Origin: an uncultured Spirochaetaceae bacterium
GTDB taxonomy: Bacteria > Spirochaetota > Spirochaetia > Treponematales > Treponemataceae
Length of the DNA: 64,000 nucleotides
Direction: 5' to 3'
Assembly (NCBI GenBank): GCA_902797305.1
Contig: CADBSK010000004.1
Coordinates: forward strand, 1 to 64,000
The notes below the pieces were generated by a model. The model was not told the origin of the DNA, made no database searches, and saw only the letters and a program-made list of their open reading frames with translations. This document shows, one piece after another, positions 34,608-44,620 of this stretch. The translations under genes and the position numbers were made by a program. The stretch's first letter is position 1. Each line of letters starts with the position of its first letter.

Positions 34608-36575
34608 CTAATTATATCCCTCTGGCCCCTTAGTTACATCTAAGCTTGGAGGTTCATATTTACCACGCTTAGCAAAGGCGTTTTCATAAAAGAATGTACA
34701 TCCAGTAACTTCATTATGAACTTCGTCTAATACATCACGAACATAAATTTTTGTTCCAGGATAAACAGTTCCTTCTACCTTTACTTTTCCAACAGCTTTT
34801 AAATCCCGTAAATGTGATTGTAAAGATTCAATTTCACCTGAAATTTCTTTATTTTCATCTATAATTTGATTTTTACGATTTAAGAACTTCTTAAGTGTTT
34901 CTTCTTTATCTCCAGGAAGAGATTTTCGAATCTTCTTCATGTTTTCAAGAGTACTGATATCCAAATCAAGATTTTCTAATTCTTTAACAAGTTCCTGCTG
35001 CTGTTCCAAAAGTTCATCCAGCTTCTTTTTAGCACGAGGGTCAACACCAACAGTAAGAACGGTTGTTGTTCCCCCTCCTGGAGAACCTAAAGTACGTGCA
35101 CAAATCTCTTCTGTCGCAAATAAATTTCCACCAGTGATTTGAGCTTTTTTACCATAAACAACAATGTTTTTCATTGCTGTAATATCACAGTTCATAAGAG
35201 AATCGGTTGCAACAACGTTTTGTTCAACTTCGATTTTCATTTCCTGTACGAACTTACAATACAAAGAACGACCGGCTTTAATAGAACCTTCATTTTTACC
35301 GAAGGCACCCTGATGAATAATAACATCTCCGCCTTCTGATTCAATATTACATTTACCAACAGTTCCACCAATATCGACAGTACCAGAAGCTCTAACATCA
35401 AAGCCATCTTCAACAGCACCTTTGATGATAACAGAACCGACAAATTTAACGTTTCCAGACTTAATATTAACAGCATCAAGAGTTAACAATGGCTCTACAG
35501 TAATTTTATTATTTACAAAAAGAACCTGACCATCAACAGAAGCAATAATTGTTGATCCATCTTTATCGAACTCACAATTTGCTCCAAGCTGAACTACAAT
35601 ATCTTTTCCATTTTTTGCTTCAAGATAATGCCCAAAAAGAGTTTTTCCACCCTTACCTTTAGTTGCAGGAATTTTTGTAGCAAGAACTTGACCTTTTACA
35701 ACATTCTGAATTTTATTGAGTTCCTTAAAGTCAACGTTTCCTTTTTCGGATTCTCGTGCTTTTAATTTTTCCTGGTCAATTTCAAAGTTATATTGTACAT
35801 AAGAATCTTTTCCGTCTTCCGGCAGAACTGCAGAAGCAACCTCGTATGGAGTTGAATAAACAGGATTATCAACGAATTCTGCAATTTTGGCTTCGTCAAT
35901 ACCACATCTAACTCCCTGGGCTTTGATACTCTTTTCGATTGCATCTGCTGTTACATCTGCTCCACTCATAGCAGGAGCATCAACTGTAATATAACAATGC
36001 ATTTCATCCTTTGTAATATCAACAGAAATTATTGCATCTCCAGAAGCAATGTGTTTAAAGCTTCCAACTGTTACATACTCATTATCAGTACCATTTTTTA
36101 CATATTTTTCAATTAATTTTTGATCATAATTTTCAGTGTCAGGGCGTTTTACGGCATCAAGAACTTCTGCTAAATCTACAGGGCGACCATCGCCAACTGG
36201 TAAAAGGACTTTGAGTCTAATTGTAGAACCAAAATGTCGAATATAAAACAAACCATCCCGATTTGGAATTGAATTTTCGTCTTCGAATGTACTATCACCA
36301 AATAATTCGTCGTTTGCAGCTTTTCGCTTGAGAGCAATTGTCTCTGGATTTTGATAAATTTTTAATAACCAGGATTTTTTTCCGATGCTAAGAAAGCCTG
36401 TACTACCTCGTTCAACAACTTCATATTCAAGATTTTGAACTTTTGTCTCCAACTGAATTGCAGCATCAGCAAGTGCTTCGTCAACAGAGTCTGCACGCAC
36501 TTCGACTGCATGGATTTCTTTATCCAAATCGAGACGAGTTTTCATTTCTTCACGGATATTCTCAAGCGAAACCAT
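34608..36575 (-). CDS. fapA: FapA/DUF342 family protein with Jag-N-like N-terminus
   Basis: 655 aa. Residues about 1-60 (SVDEALADAAIQLETKVQNLEYEVVERGSTGFLSIGKKSWLLKIYQ) resemble the Jag-N domain found at the front of FapA proteins. The middle carries the DUF342 beta-helix with repeats such as VKFVGSVIIKGAVEDGFDVRASGTVDIGGTVGKCNIESEGGDVIIHQGAFGK. A coiled coil follows (KKKLDELLEQQQELVKELENLDLD). It is cytoplasmic by sequence. DUF342 proteins are linked to flagellar assembly and to polar sensing in other bacteria. It follows fliA by 3 bases. Confidence 0.85.
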   Translation of the reverse strand: MVSLENIREEMKTRLDLDKEIHAVEVRADSVDEALADAAIQLETKVQNLEYEVVERGSTGFLSIGKKSWLLKIYQNPETIALKRKAANDELFGDSTFEDENSIPNRDGLFYIRHFGSTIRLKVLLPVGDGRPVDLAEVLDAVKRPDTENYDQKLIEKYVKNGTDNEYVTVGSFKHIASGDAIISVDITKDEMHCYITVDAPAMSGADVTADAIEKSIKAQGVRCGIDEAKIAEFVDNPVYSTPYEVASAVLPEDGKDSYVQYNFEIDQEKLKARESEKGNVDFKELNKIQNVVKGQVLATKIPATKGKGGKTLFGHYLEAKNGKDIVVQLGANCEFDKDGSTIIASVDGQVLFVNNKITVEPLLTLDAVNIKSGNVKFVGSVIIKGAVEDGFDVRASGTVDIGGTVGKCNIESEGGDVIIHQGAFGKNEGSIKAGRSLYCKFVQEMKIEVEQNVVATDSLMNCDITAMKNIVVYGKKAQITGGNLFATEEICARTLGSPGGGTTTVLTVGVDPRAKKKLDELLEQQQELVKELENLDLDISTLENMKKIRKSLPGDKEETLKKFLNRKNQIIDENKEISGEIESLQSHLRDLKAVGKVKVEGTVYPGTKIYVRDVLDEVHNEVTGCTFFYENAFAKRGKYEPPSLDVTKGPEGYN

Positions 36576-36578
36576 ATA

Positions 36579-37412
36579 TTACATTATACCCTTTCTTAAA
36601 TTAGTTAATTTTGCCCTTAATCTAAGATTAGCTTTTGTATGTAACTGAGAAATTCTTGATTCACTTACTTCAAGAACTTCTCCAATTTCCTTAAAGGTAA
36701 GATCTTCGTGATAGTACAATACGATTACCATTTTTTCCTTTTCTGGTAACTCATTAATTGCTTCTATAATAACTTTACGAATTTCTTCTCTTTCTGCGAT
36801 TACATCAGGATTTAAGCTATTTGGAGCTTCAATACTGTCACCAATGGACATACTATCATTGTCATCGCCAGAATACCAGACTTCATTTAATGAAAGTACA
36901 CTAGTTCCGGATACTTTCATTACGGTTCTGTGATATTCATCTTCACTCATTTTTAGAGATTCTGCAATTTCTGAATCACTGGCAGTACGACCTAATCTTG
37001 CTTCAAGATTAACAATAGCGTCTTCTATTTCTCTGGATTTTTGTCTTACAGAACGAGGAACCCAGTCTATTTGACGCAATTCATCAAAAATTGCCCCTCT
37101 GATACGAGTTACAGCATAAGTTTTGAACTTTACACCTTTTTCTGGGTCATATTTATTAATCGCATCCAGCAAACCAAACTGTCCAAATCCGACTAAATCA
37201 TCAAATTCAACACTGTTTGGCATTCCAACAGCAACTTTTCCGGCAACATATTTTACAAGTGGCATATATTGACGAATAAATTTATCTCTAATCTTAGAAG
37301 ATTTAGTTTTACGGAATTCTTCCCAGAGCAAATCTTCTTCTTTTTCGTCATTTACAGATGTAACGTCGATTTCGTTTTCATCTTCAAATGTTTCGTCTAA
37401 AGTATCTTCCAT
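36579..37412 (-). CDS. fliA: flagellar sigma factor FliA/WhiG (sigma-28 family)
   Basis: 277 aa. Region 2: IRDKFIRQYMPLVKYVAGKVAVGMPNSVEFDDLVGFGQFGLLDAINKYDPEKGVKFKTYAVTRIRGAIFDELRQIDWVPRSVR, the sigma-28 signature. Region 3 and region 4 (ELPEKEKMVIVLYYHEDLTFKEIGEVLEVSESRISQLHTKANLRLRAKL) end the protein with a helix-turn-helix. It directs late flagellar genes such as flagellins. An acidic N-terminal tail of about 30 residues precedes region 2. It is cotranscribed with the export genes; no FlgM anti-sigma gene is seen in this window. Confidence 0.93.
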   Translation of the reverse strand: MEDTLDETFEDENEIDVTSVNDEKEEDLLWEEFRKTKSSKIRDKFIRQYMPLVKYVAGKVAVGMPNSVEFDDLVGFGQFGLLDAINKYDPEKGVKFKTYAVTRIRGAIFDELRQIDWVPRSVRQKSREIEDAIVNLEARLGRTASDSEIAESLKMSEDEYHRTVMKVSGTSVLSLNEVWYSGDDNDSMSIGDSIEAPNSLNPDVIAEREEIRKVIIEAINELPEKEKMVIVLYYHEDLTFKEIGEVLEVSESRISQLHTKANLRLRAKLTNLRKGIM

Positions 37413-37437
37413 AAAAGTTAATCCCTACCCTTTTAAC

Positions 37438-38277
37438 TTATTCTTTTGAAAGCAAAGTACTTATAGCCTTGGCCATAAGGGCAGCATCCTTGCCTTTTGC
37501 AATTTCGTCTGCATCTTTGCTTGGCACTCCGTTTTTAGAAAAATCTGAATCCTCAACCATTTGTTCTTCTGTTGTAGGAACAACACTTTGTTGCTGAGGC
37601 AAATCCTCTAAATCCGGTAAACTATCTAAATCTTCTGAATCATCAGAAGGCTTTTTTTCTGTTTCTTCATCCAGTGAATTCTTGTTACGACGCTCTTCGT
37701 TTTTTACTTCTGCTACAGTCTTTGCTTCTGTTCCAGATAAATTGGAAGCAGTCTCCGCTAATGGCATTGGAACAAACCCGGAGTTTCCTGCAGCCTTATT
37801 GTTATTAGAAACTTGCTCTTCAAGAGAATCCAGAGACTCTAAAGAATGAATCGCAGTTTTATCATCTGCACTATTAGTAGAAGGTGCAGCTTGTGTCTGC
37901 GTAACAGAAGATGCCTCCGCCTGTGAAGTTGAAACATCGTTTGAATTCAACATGTTTGGTTGACCAACAAAAAATTGCTGGGAATTTTCATCTTGAGGCA
38001 GTTCTTCACTTTGTAGAACTATATCTACCGCATGATTAGATTTTCCAGAAACTTTTTGTTCAGGAGCATTTTCTGTAATTGAAGGTTCCGATGAATCGGT
38101 GGAAATAAACTTGTCATAAAGAAAAGACACTCCAAATCCCAGTATTGCAAACACAACAGCAAATATAATTGCATGCACCAGAATTAACCCAAAACTAGAG
38201 CCAGAAAAAAGCCCCGAGATAAAAGAGAGAACGAAACCGAATCCAGCAAAACCAAGGATGAACTTAAGGTTCTTCAA
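37438..38277 (-). CDS. membrane protein with acidic low-complexity tail, flagellar operon, unknown
   Basis: 279 aa, TTG start at 38277 chosen for GGGAGG 6 bases upstream. Two hydrophobic helices at the N-terminus (LKFILGFAGFGFVLSFISGLF and LILVHAIIFAVVFAILGFGVSFLY) are followed by about 200 residues of polar, Ser/Glu/Gln-rich sequence (for example DDSEDLDSLPDLEDLPQQQ) and a helical end (DADEIAKGKDAALMAKAISTLLSKE). It lies between flhG and fliA, where treponemes carry a protein of unknown role. The tail suggests an unstructured cytoplasmic arm. Confidence 0.6.
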   Translation of the reverse strand: MKNLKFILGFAGFGFVLSFISGLFSGSSFGLILVHAIIFAVVFAILGFGVSFLYDKFISTDSSEPSITENAPEQKVSGKSNHAVDIVLQSEELPQDENSQQFFVGQPNMLNSNDVSTSQAEASSVTQTQAAPSTNSADDKTAIHSLESLDSLEEQVSNNNKAAGNSGFVPMPLAETASNLSGTEAKTVAEVKNEERRNKNSLDEETEKKPSDDSEDLDSLPDLEDLPQQQSVVPTTEEQMVEDSDFSKNGVPSKDADEIAKGKDAALMAKAISTLLSKE

Positions 38278-38345
38278 TTTCTACCTCCCTTATAAAGAAT
38301 CCCAATACTATTATAATATAACTTCAATTAAAAAGACAGTTTTTT

Positions 38346-39233
38346 TTACTTATTCTTTTTTCCTAAGAATTTTTTCAAGAAGTTAGAAACTCCTTCATTT
38401 CCTTCCATATCTGTTTTTTCTATTCTTCCAACAATATGCTTAAGACATACAGCAGGTTTTGAAGTAGGATTTACAATCATGAAAGGTTTCTGACGTATTA
38501 CAGATGCCTGAACTACAGGGTCGTCATAAACATATCCGATATAGTCAACTTTATAGCCAAGGAACTGTCCAACAATTGTAATAATTCGCTCAGAAATACG
38601 TTTTCCTTCATCAGCAGAATGAACTCTGTTTACAAGAAGTTTAAGATTTACAGGACGATCTACAATTTCTGTAGTTACAATTTTAATAATTCCATAAGCA
38701 TCTGTGATTGCAGTAGGTTCTGGAGTTGTTACAACATATACTTCATCTGCAGCTGCAACAAACTGTAAAACGTTATTTGCAATACCAGCACCGGTATCAA
38801 TGATGATTATATCAGCATTGCCAAGAGTACTAAACTGTTTGGCAAAATATTCAAGTTCTTCAACAGAAAGGTTTGCAATTTTTGAAAACCCGTTTGCACC
38901 GGCAATAAACTTAATACCAAATTCTGTATCAAGAATTATTTCCTTCATGGTCTTTTTCTTATTAATAACATGCATCAAATTGTACTGAGGAACAACATTT
39001 AAGAGAACATTAACATTTGCCATTCCCAGGTCGCCATCGATTAAGATAACCTTTTTTCCAAGTTGTGCATAAGCTATTGCCATATTAACAGAAATGTTGG
39101 TTTTGCCTACACCGCCCTTACCGCTTGTAATGGCTATAATGCGTGTGGAATGATTCTTTGGTTTTTCTTCATTTTTTGAATCAGAAACACTTCCATTCAA
39201 CAATTCGCGCAAATCTTCTGCCTGTTCTTCCAT
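38346..39233 (-). CDS. flhG: FlhG/FleN-type MinD-like ATPase controlling flagellar number and position
   Basis: 295 aa. Deviant Walker A in ITSGKGGVGKTNISVNMAIAYAQLGKKVILIDGDLGMANVNVLL, then DIIIIDTGAGIANNVLQFVAAADEVYVVTTPEPTAITDAYG, typical of MinD/ParA ATPases of the FlhG branch. A basic C-terminal end (KFLGKKNK) may contact membrane. It follows flhF with a TAATG overlap. In other bacteria FlhG antagonises FlhF to set flagellar number. Spirochetes place periplasmic flagella near the cell ends, so the pair probably does the same here. Confidence 0.92.
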   Translation of the reverse strand: MEEQAEDLRELLNGSVSDSKNEEKPKNHSTRIIAITSGKGGVGKTNISVNMAIAYAQLGKKVILIDGDLGMANVNVLLNVVPQYNLMHVINKKKTMKEIILDTEFGIKFIAGANGFSKIANLSVEELEYFAKQFSTLGNADIIIIDTGAGIANNVLQFVAAADEVYVVTTPEPTAITDAYGIIKIVTTEIVDRPVNLKLLVNRVHSADEGKRISERIITIVGQFLGYKVDYIGYVYDDPVVQASVIRQKPFMIVNPTSKPAVCLKHIVGRIEKTDMEGNEGVSNFLKKFLGKKNK

Positions 39234-40546
39234 TATTTTTCTCCAAATTTATCTTCAAGATATTCTCTAAAATCAGGATTAAGTTCAAATCCTTCTAACT
39301 TAGTTAAGAAAGATATTATATTTGCTTCCGAAAGATTTTTTGCCGCATTTTGTCCGTCTGTAAAAAACGAAACCGACTTATGTCTTTCATGTAAAACACT
39401 TATAACGTTTCCAAAATGAGATGACTCGTCGCATTTTGAAACTATAACTGAATTATAACCGAAAATTTCATAATTTTGCATAATAATATGCAAATCACTT
39501 GCTTTTGTAGATGCTGTAACTACAAGATAGATTTCAGGCTTATTTCCAACGATTGAAAGTCTATCCTTCATATTTCCAATGTGAGAAGCATCATTTGGAC
39601 TATATCCACTGGTATCAATAAAAAATGCATCTACAGAATTACAATTCTGATCATAAATAGTTTGTAAATCTTCTAATGATTCTGCTTTTAAAACGCAATT
39701 AGGCTGATCATAAAAATAATTACCAAAGTTTCGCAATTGTTCAAAAGCACCAACCCTCATAGCATCTGTAGAAACAAATTTTATCTGAGGAATTCTACCA
39801 TAAGTCTTATTATGCTCTCTAAAATATCGGGCAGCAAGTTTAATCAAGGTAGTAGTTTTTCCAACTCCAGTGGGTCCAACTAAAATTACAACATGAGGTT
39901 TTCTTTGCTGATTAGAAACATAAGTTCTTAAAGTTTCTCCAATCCATTCAACAACTTTGTTCTGTACCAGAGTGTAATCATTTAAATCTTCAAGACTAAA
40001 ATTTTTCTTTATTAATCCAGTTATATAATTTATATATTCAAATGAAAATTCGTTCTTAGATAATAATCCCTGAATTTTTGTTATAGTTTCATGAGTATCT
40101 GGATTACTTACTGTTTGTGGAGTTAGCTGAGAAATTTGAGTTACTTTATCAACAGCAGATTTTAAATCTTCAAGGTATGACCCCAGTTCTTTTATCTGTG
40201 CATTAGCAACAGAGTTGTTTCCACCTAATTTATTTAACAATTCTTCTTTATTCTTTGCAAAACTTGCAGATGGATTTGGTGCTAAATATCGTTCCATTGG
40301 TGAAGAATATTCATTTTGAGAAGATAAAGCCTGAGCTGTTGGTGTTTCAGAACGATTATTGATTATATAAGTAAATTCAACTTCTTCATGTTGCCCAAAA
40401 CCCAAGAATCCACCTTTTAAAACAGGCTTTTTCTGAGTAATTGTATAACCAGTACCAAATCTTTTAAATAAAATATCTCTGGCTTCTTCATAAGTACGGG
40501 CTGTAATTTTTAATTCATAACCATTTTTATTATTATTTAAATTCAT
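39233..40546 (-). CDS. flhF: signal-recognition-particle-type GTPase FlhF
   Basis: 437 aa from the ATG at 40546 (overlapping the flhA stop as TGATG). The N-terminal KITARTYEEARDILFKRFGTGYTITQKKPVLKGGFLGFGQHEEVEFTYI is the FlhF B domain; a variable linker follows. The NG domain has HVVILVGPTGVGKTTTLIKLAARYF (G1), RIPQIKFVSTDAMRVGAFEQLRNF, FFIDTSGYSPND and IVSKCDESSHFGN. In G3 the usual DTAGR reads DTSGYS, as in many FlhF proteins of this group. It helps place and start flagella at the cell pole. Confidence 0.92.
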   Translation of the reverse strand: MNLNNNKNGYELKITARTYEEARDILFKRFGTGYTITQKKPVLKGGFLGFGQHEEVEFTYIINNRSETPTAQALSSQNEYSSPMERYLAPNPSASFAKNKEELLNKLGGNNSVANAQIKELGSYLEDLKSAVDKVTQISQLTPQTVSNPDTHETITKIQGLLSKNEFSFEYINYITGLIKKNFSLEDLNDYTLVQNKVVEWIGETLRTYVSNQQRKPHVVILVGPTGVGKTTTLIKLAARYFREHNKTYGRIPQIKFVSTDAMRVGAFEQLRNFGNYFYDQPNCVLKAESLEDLQTIYDQNCNSVDAFFIDTSGYSPNDASHIGNMKDRLSIVGNKPEIYLVVTASTKASDLHIIMQNYEIFGYNSVIVSKCDESSHFGNVISVLHERHKSVSFFTDGQNAAKNLSEANIISFLTKLEGFELNPDFREYLEDKFGEK

Positions 40547-42684
40547 CAATTACCATCCTGCATCGATATTTCACCTAAAACCTCCAGTTGTACAGCTGTC
40601 TTAGCTGCAAGTATTTCTTTTTCAGAAATTACAACAACTCCTGGCATTTCCCGTTCTATTGATGCTTTTACCAAACCGCGTATTACACTAGGACACATGA
40701 TTATAGGCATGAATCCCATATTATTTACACTCTTAATAACAGAACTAACGTCACTTATCCATCTTCGCTGATCTACAGGATCCAATGCAACATAAGGTCT
40801 AGAACCATCAGTTGGAGTTTGACGGTATTCAAGTATTCTCTGACTCCAATCCTGGCCTAAATTAACAACCCTAAGTTTTTTATCTGCATCAGCATATTGC
40901 ATACAAATCTGCAAACCAAGAGCTTCTCTAACCTTTTCGATTAAATCCCATGTATTACTAATAATATTTCCGTAATTAGCAAGGGTTTCCAAAATTGTTA
41001 CCATATTTCGGATAGAAACCTGTTCGCTTAACAATCCCTGAAGAACTTTTTCAATTTCACCATAAGTAAACTTACGGTTAGCCCCTTCAAGAACTTCCTG
41101 TACAACAATTGGATCAGTCTTTTTAACAGATTCAATTATTGTAGCAACTTCCTGTCTACCAAGAATTTCTGCAGCATGAGCCCTAATAATTTCTGTTAAA
41201 TGAGTTGCAATTACCGTTGGAGGATCAACTACTACATACCCAGCCTGTTCGGCATCTGCTCTTTGTTCCTCTGGAACCCAGATTGCAGGCATTCCAAATG
41301 CTGGATCTAATGTTGCTTCTCCTTTTATTTCTTCTGTAACTGAACCGGTATTCATACACATAAAATAACCGGGACGAATTGAACTACGACCTGCTTCAAT
41401 TCCACGAATTTTAAAGGAATACTGATTTGGTTCAAGGTTCATATTATCCATGATACGAATACTTGGAACACTTAATCCTAAATCAAGAGCAGCTTCACGG
41501 CGTATACGGGTAATTCTCTCTAAAAGTTCAGCTCCTTTGTCTTTATCAACAAGAGGAATTAATGCAAAACCTAATTCAAGAGAAAGTGGATCCAGAGGTG
41601 CAACAGAATCTTTTTCCGGAGAAGAACCTTCACCATTACTCTGTCCGTTTGCAGCAGCGGCAGCTTTTTCTGCCTGTTTAACCTTTTCCTTTTCTTTTTT
41701 TCGTGATAAATAAAAACCAAACCACAATAAACCGGAACCTGCAGGAATAAGAAGCAGTCTTGTTCCCTTAAGAAACAATCCTATTAATACAAAGGCAGCC
41801 CCGGTAATCATGTAGATATTACCGTCGCGAGAAAACTCCCGTACAATTTTTTCACCCAAATCTTCGTCTGATTTATCACCAGTAACAAGAATGGCTGTTG
41901 CAAAAGAAAGCATTAATGATGGCAACTGACTTAACAAACCATCACCAATTGTAAGATTCGCATAAACTGACATAGAATCTTGAAAAGATAAACCATGCAT
42001 TACCATTCCAATAATAAATCCACCAATGAGATTTATTAAAGTAATTACAATTCCAAGTTTAGCACTACCGCTTACAAACTTACTGGAACCATCCATATTA
42101 GCATAAAAATCAATATCACGGCGAAGTTCAGCCTTCATTTCTTTTGCTTCTTCTTCTGTGATGTATCCATTATTTAATTGATTATCAATATCAAAAGACT
42201 TTGTACTCATACTGTCCAAAGTGAATCGGGCTGCAACCTCTGAGACGCGTCCTGCACCTTTGTTAATTACCAGCATCTGAACAATAATAAAAATTACAAA
42301 GATGATAAATCCAATTACGATATTATTTCCGCCTGTAACAATGTTAGCAAAAGCCTGAACCATATTACTCTGAGTTCTTTCCAAAGCCTGAGGATTTGTA
42401 CCATCGGCGGTTAAAATCAATTTAGTAGAGGCAACATTTATACCAATACCAAACATATTAACAAACAAAATAATTCGCGGGAATGAAGAGAAACTAGAAG
42501 CTCGTGGGGTATAAATTACAACAAGCAATATAACAATTGCCATTGCAAGATAAATTACCATAGCTAAATCTACAAAAAATTTAGGTAATGGTAAAATAAG
42601 CATGAGAATGGCATAAATAAAAGTTACACCAACATAGTTTTTTAATAGGAAATTTATAATTCTTCCCCGAGATTCGTTTGCCAT
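40546..42684 (-). CDS. flhA: flagellar export apparatus protein FlhA
   Basis: 712 aa. The N-terminal half has eight membrane helices (YVGVTFIYAILMLILPLPKFFVDLAMVIYLAMAIVILLVVIYTP; FTLDSMSTKSFDIDNQLNNGYITEEEAK loop with the FHIPEP signature region). The C-terminal cytoplasmic domain (PLDPLSLELGFALIPLVD..., HLTEIIRAHAAEILGRQEV) docks substrates and chaperones. FlhA forms the export ring and energy-coupling channel of the flagellar type III system. The linker contains a Lys/Ala-rich stretch and an Ala/Asn/Gly/Ser-rich stretch (AAAAANGQSNGEGSSPEKDS). Confidence 0.95.
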   Translation of the reverse strand: MANESRGRIINFLLKNYVGVTFIYAILMLILPLPKFFVDLAMVIYLAMAIVILLVVIYTPRASSFSSFPRIILFVNMFGIGINVASTKLILTADGTNPQALERTQSNMVQAFANIVTGGNNIVIGFIIFVIFIIVQMLVINKGAGRVSEVAARFTLDSMSTKSFDIDNQLNNGYITEEEAKEMKAELRRDIDFYANMDGSSKFVSGSAKLGIVITLINLIGGFIIGMVMHGLSFQDSMSVYANLTIGDGLLSQLPSLMLSFATAILVTGDKSDEDLGEKIVREFSRDGNIYMITGAAFVLIGLFLKGTRLLLIPAGSGLLWFGFYLSRKKEKEKVKQAEKAAAAANGQSNGEGSSPEKDSVAPLDPLSLELGFALIPLVDKDKGAELLERITRIRREAALDLGLSVPSIRIMDNMNLEPNQYSFKIRGIEAGRSSIRPGYFMCMNTGSVTEEIKGEATLDPAFGMPAIWVPEEQRADAEQAGYVVVDPPTVIATHLTEIIRAHAAEILGRQEVATIIESVKKTDPIVVQEVLEGANRKFTYGEIEKVLQGLLSEQVSIRNMVTILETLANYGNIISNTWDLIEKVREALGLQICMQYADADKKLRVVNLGQDWSQRILEYRQTPTDGSRPYVALDPVDQRRWISDVSSVIKSVNNMGFMPIIMCPSVIRGLVKASIEREMPGVVVISEKEILAAKTAVQLEVLGEISMQDGN

Positions 42685-42705
42685 TAAGTCCCCACCCTAG
42701 ACAAA

Positions 42706-43806
42706 TTACTTTATATTCTTAGAATCATATTTTGAAATTTCAGCGTAAATAGTTGCTAAAACACTAAAATACTCATCAGGTATTATATCACCAACTTGTG
42801 TATCTGTATAGAGACCACGAGCAAGAGGGCGATTTTCAATGATTGGAACATTTGCTTCCGTTGCAATTCGTCTCATCTGAAAGGCAATTTCATCAGCACC
42901 TTTTGCGGTTACCTGAGGTGCATCTGTAACATTTCTGTCATACTTTAGAGAAACAGCAAAATGCGTAGGGTTTGTAATTACAACATCAGCTTCTTTTACC
43001 GCTTTTGGCATATTTTGAGAAAGCATATCTCTTTGAGCCTGGATAAGACGATTTTTTATTTCCGGATCGCCTTCCATCTCTTTGTATTCCTGTTTTACTT
43101 CGTATTTTGTCATTTTCATACTTTCCATAAAGTCTTTTTTATTAACAAAATAATCAGGAATAGAAATGATTAAAAAAACTATTGCAGAAATTATCAACAA
43201 CTCAGCAGCTGCTGTACAAACTTTTGTAAGTCCTCCAAAAATATTTCCGTTTTGTAATGTAAAAATGATTGATTTATAATTCTGATTAATTACAAGATAA
43301 CCAACCAAAACTATAATTGCAACTTTCGAAAGAGATTTGATAATATTAAAACCACCTTTAAAAGAAAAAAGAGTATTTTTAAAATATTCACCAAATCTTG
43401 GTATTAATTTATTAAACTTGGGTGTTATAGCTTTGGGTGCAAATAAAAAACCTTTGTTTTGTGCAATATTTGTAATTAATCCTGCTAAAATTCCAATTAT
43501 TGTTATTGGAAAAACAACAGTAACAAGAGTCTTAAAGAAAATATATAGAAAAGAGGGACTATTTACAGGGTAATTTATTCTATTAAAAAAGAAAGTATAT
43601 AACTCAGTACATCCTCTTAATATTAATTTTGCTAAAAAAATAACAGCCAGGCATGAAAATAAAAAAACAACTGCGCTGGTTAAATCCTGACTTTTAGCAA
43701 TCCGGCCTTCTTCACGAGCTTTTCTAAGCCTTTGCTCTGAAGGTTCCTCGGTTCTACCTTCGTCTTCTGCGGCAAACCACTGGAGGTCGATATCTTCTGC
43801 ACTCAT
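42706..43806 (-). CDS. flhB: flagellar export switch protein FlhB
   Basis: 366 aa from the ATG at 43806, chosen over a TTG one codon earlier because GGAGG is 6 bases upstream. EDEGRTEEPSEQRLRKAREEGRIAKSQDLTSAVVFLFSCLAVIFL begins the family; four membrane helices follow. The autocleavage site is present in ADVVITNPTHFAVSLKYDRN (Asn-Pro-Thr-His), which lets FlhB switch from rod/hook to filament export. ATG overlaps the fliR stop as TGATG. Confidence 0.95.
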   Translation of the reverse strand: MSAEDIDLQWFAAEDEGRTEEPSEQRLRKAREEGRIAKSQDLTSAVVFLFSCLAVIFLAKLILRGCTELYTFFFNRINYPVNSPSFLYIFFKTLVTVVFPITIIGILAGLITNIAQNKGFLFAPKAITPKFNKLIPRFGEYFKNTLFSFKGGFNIIKSLSKVAIIVLVGYLVINQNYKSIIFTLQNGNIFGGLTKVCTAAAELLIISAIVFLIISIPDYFVNKKDFMESMKMTKYEVKQEYKEMEGDPEIKNRLIQAQRDMLSQNMPKAVKEADVVITNPTHFAVSLKYDRNVTDAPQVTAKGADEIAFQMRRIATEANVPIIENRPLARGLYTDTQVGDIIPDEYFSVLATIYAEISKYDSKNIK

Positions 43807-44612
43807 CAAGAACCTCCATTACCAATATTGTCAAAAAGCATAAACAAATCAGAAAGACCTGTGTTAAAGGCTTTTCCAAAAAAATTAACAATATCACCAA
43901 ATAAAATAATTATTAAACCAAATGCAAGCAAAATCATAATCGGAAATCCTTCCGATAAAAGATTCATCTGAGGTGCGGCTTTTGACAAAAGTCCTGTACA
44001 AATAGTTATTAAAACTAGAGTTCCCATAATTGGTAAAGCAATAATTATGGCATCAGCAAACAAATTCGTGAGACCTTTTAATAAAAAAGTTACAATATTC
44101 TTTTGATAATTTACTAATCCAAAAACATTCAGTGCTTCAAAACTTTTTGAAAGCCCGGTTAAAAATAATTTTTGAAACCATCCGGCATGAATAAATATAA
44201 GCATTGCAACAAGATTGAAAAATTGTCCCATAAGAGGATTTTCGACCTGGCTTAAAGCATCATAGGCACTGGCTGCACTAAAGCCCATTTGAAAAGCAAA
44301 AAACTGAGCGGCAGTACTAAAAGCTGCAAAGATTATCTGAACATAAAAGCCCATTATTACCCCAATCATCGCTTCTCCTGCAAGAAGGAGTATATAGTAC
44401 ATATCAAAAGTACCATCCTCTGTAATAACAGACTTATAAACAGAATAATCGGCTTTTCCAAGAAGAAAGAAAGCCATATAACCTACAAGGGCAATTTTAG
44501 CAGTTCTGGAAACTGTTCGCATTGAAAAAAGAGGAAGAGTAAAAATTAAGCCTGCACATCTTGCAGCAACAAGTAAAAATAAAGGTGCAGAGTTCAAAAT
44601 TTCTTCAGGCAT
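43806..44612 (-). CDS. fliR: flagellar export protein FliR
   Basis: 268 aa with about six membrane helices. NSAPLFLLVAARCAGLIFTLPLFSMRTVSRTAKIALVGYMAFFLL and QIIFAAFSTAAQFFAFQMGFSAASAYDALSQVENPLMGQFFNLVAMLIFI are typical FliR. It forms, with FliP and FliQ, the helical core of the export gate in the inner membrane. An 8-base gap separates it from fliQ. Ends in Asn/Gly/Ser-rich residues with GGAGG coding for Gly-Gly and serving as the flhB ribosome binding site. Confidence 0.93.
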   Translation of the reverse strand: MPEEILNSAPLFLLVAARCAGLIFTLPLFSMRTVSRTAKIALVGYMAFFLLGKADYSVYKSVITEDGTFDMYYILLLAGEAMIGVIMGFYVQIIFAAFSTAAQFFAFQMGFSAASAYDALSQVENPLMGQFFNLVAMLIFIHAGWFQKLFLTGLSKSFEALNVFGLVNYQKNIVTFLLKGLTNLFADAIIIALPIMGTLVLITICTGLLSKAAPQMNLLSEGFPIMILLAFGLIIILFGDIVNFFGKAFNTGLSDLFMLFDNIGNGGS

Positions 44613-44620
44613 TTATTTCC

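Noticed and set aside
43561-43573. Suspicion of a frameshift in flhB because of AT-rich homopolymer runs
   Set aside because: The protein is collinear with FlhB from start to NPTH site to end, with no break.
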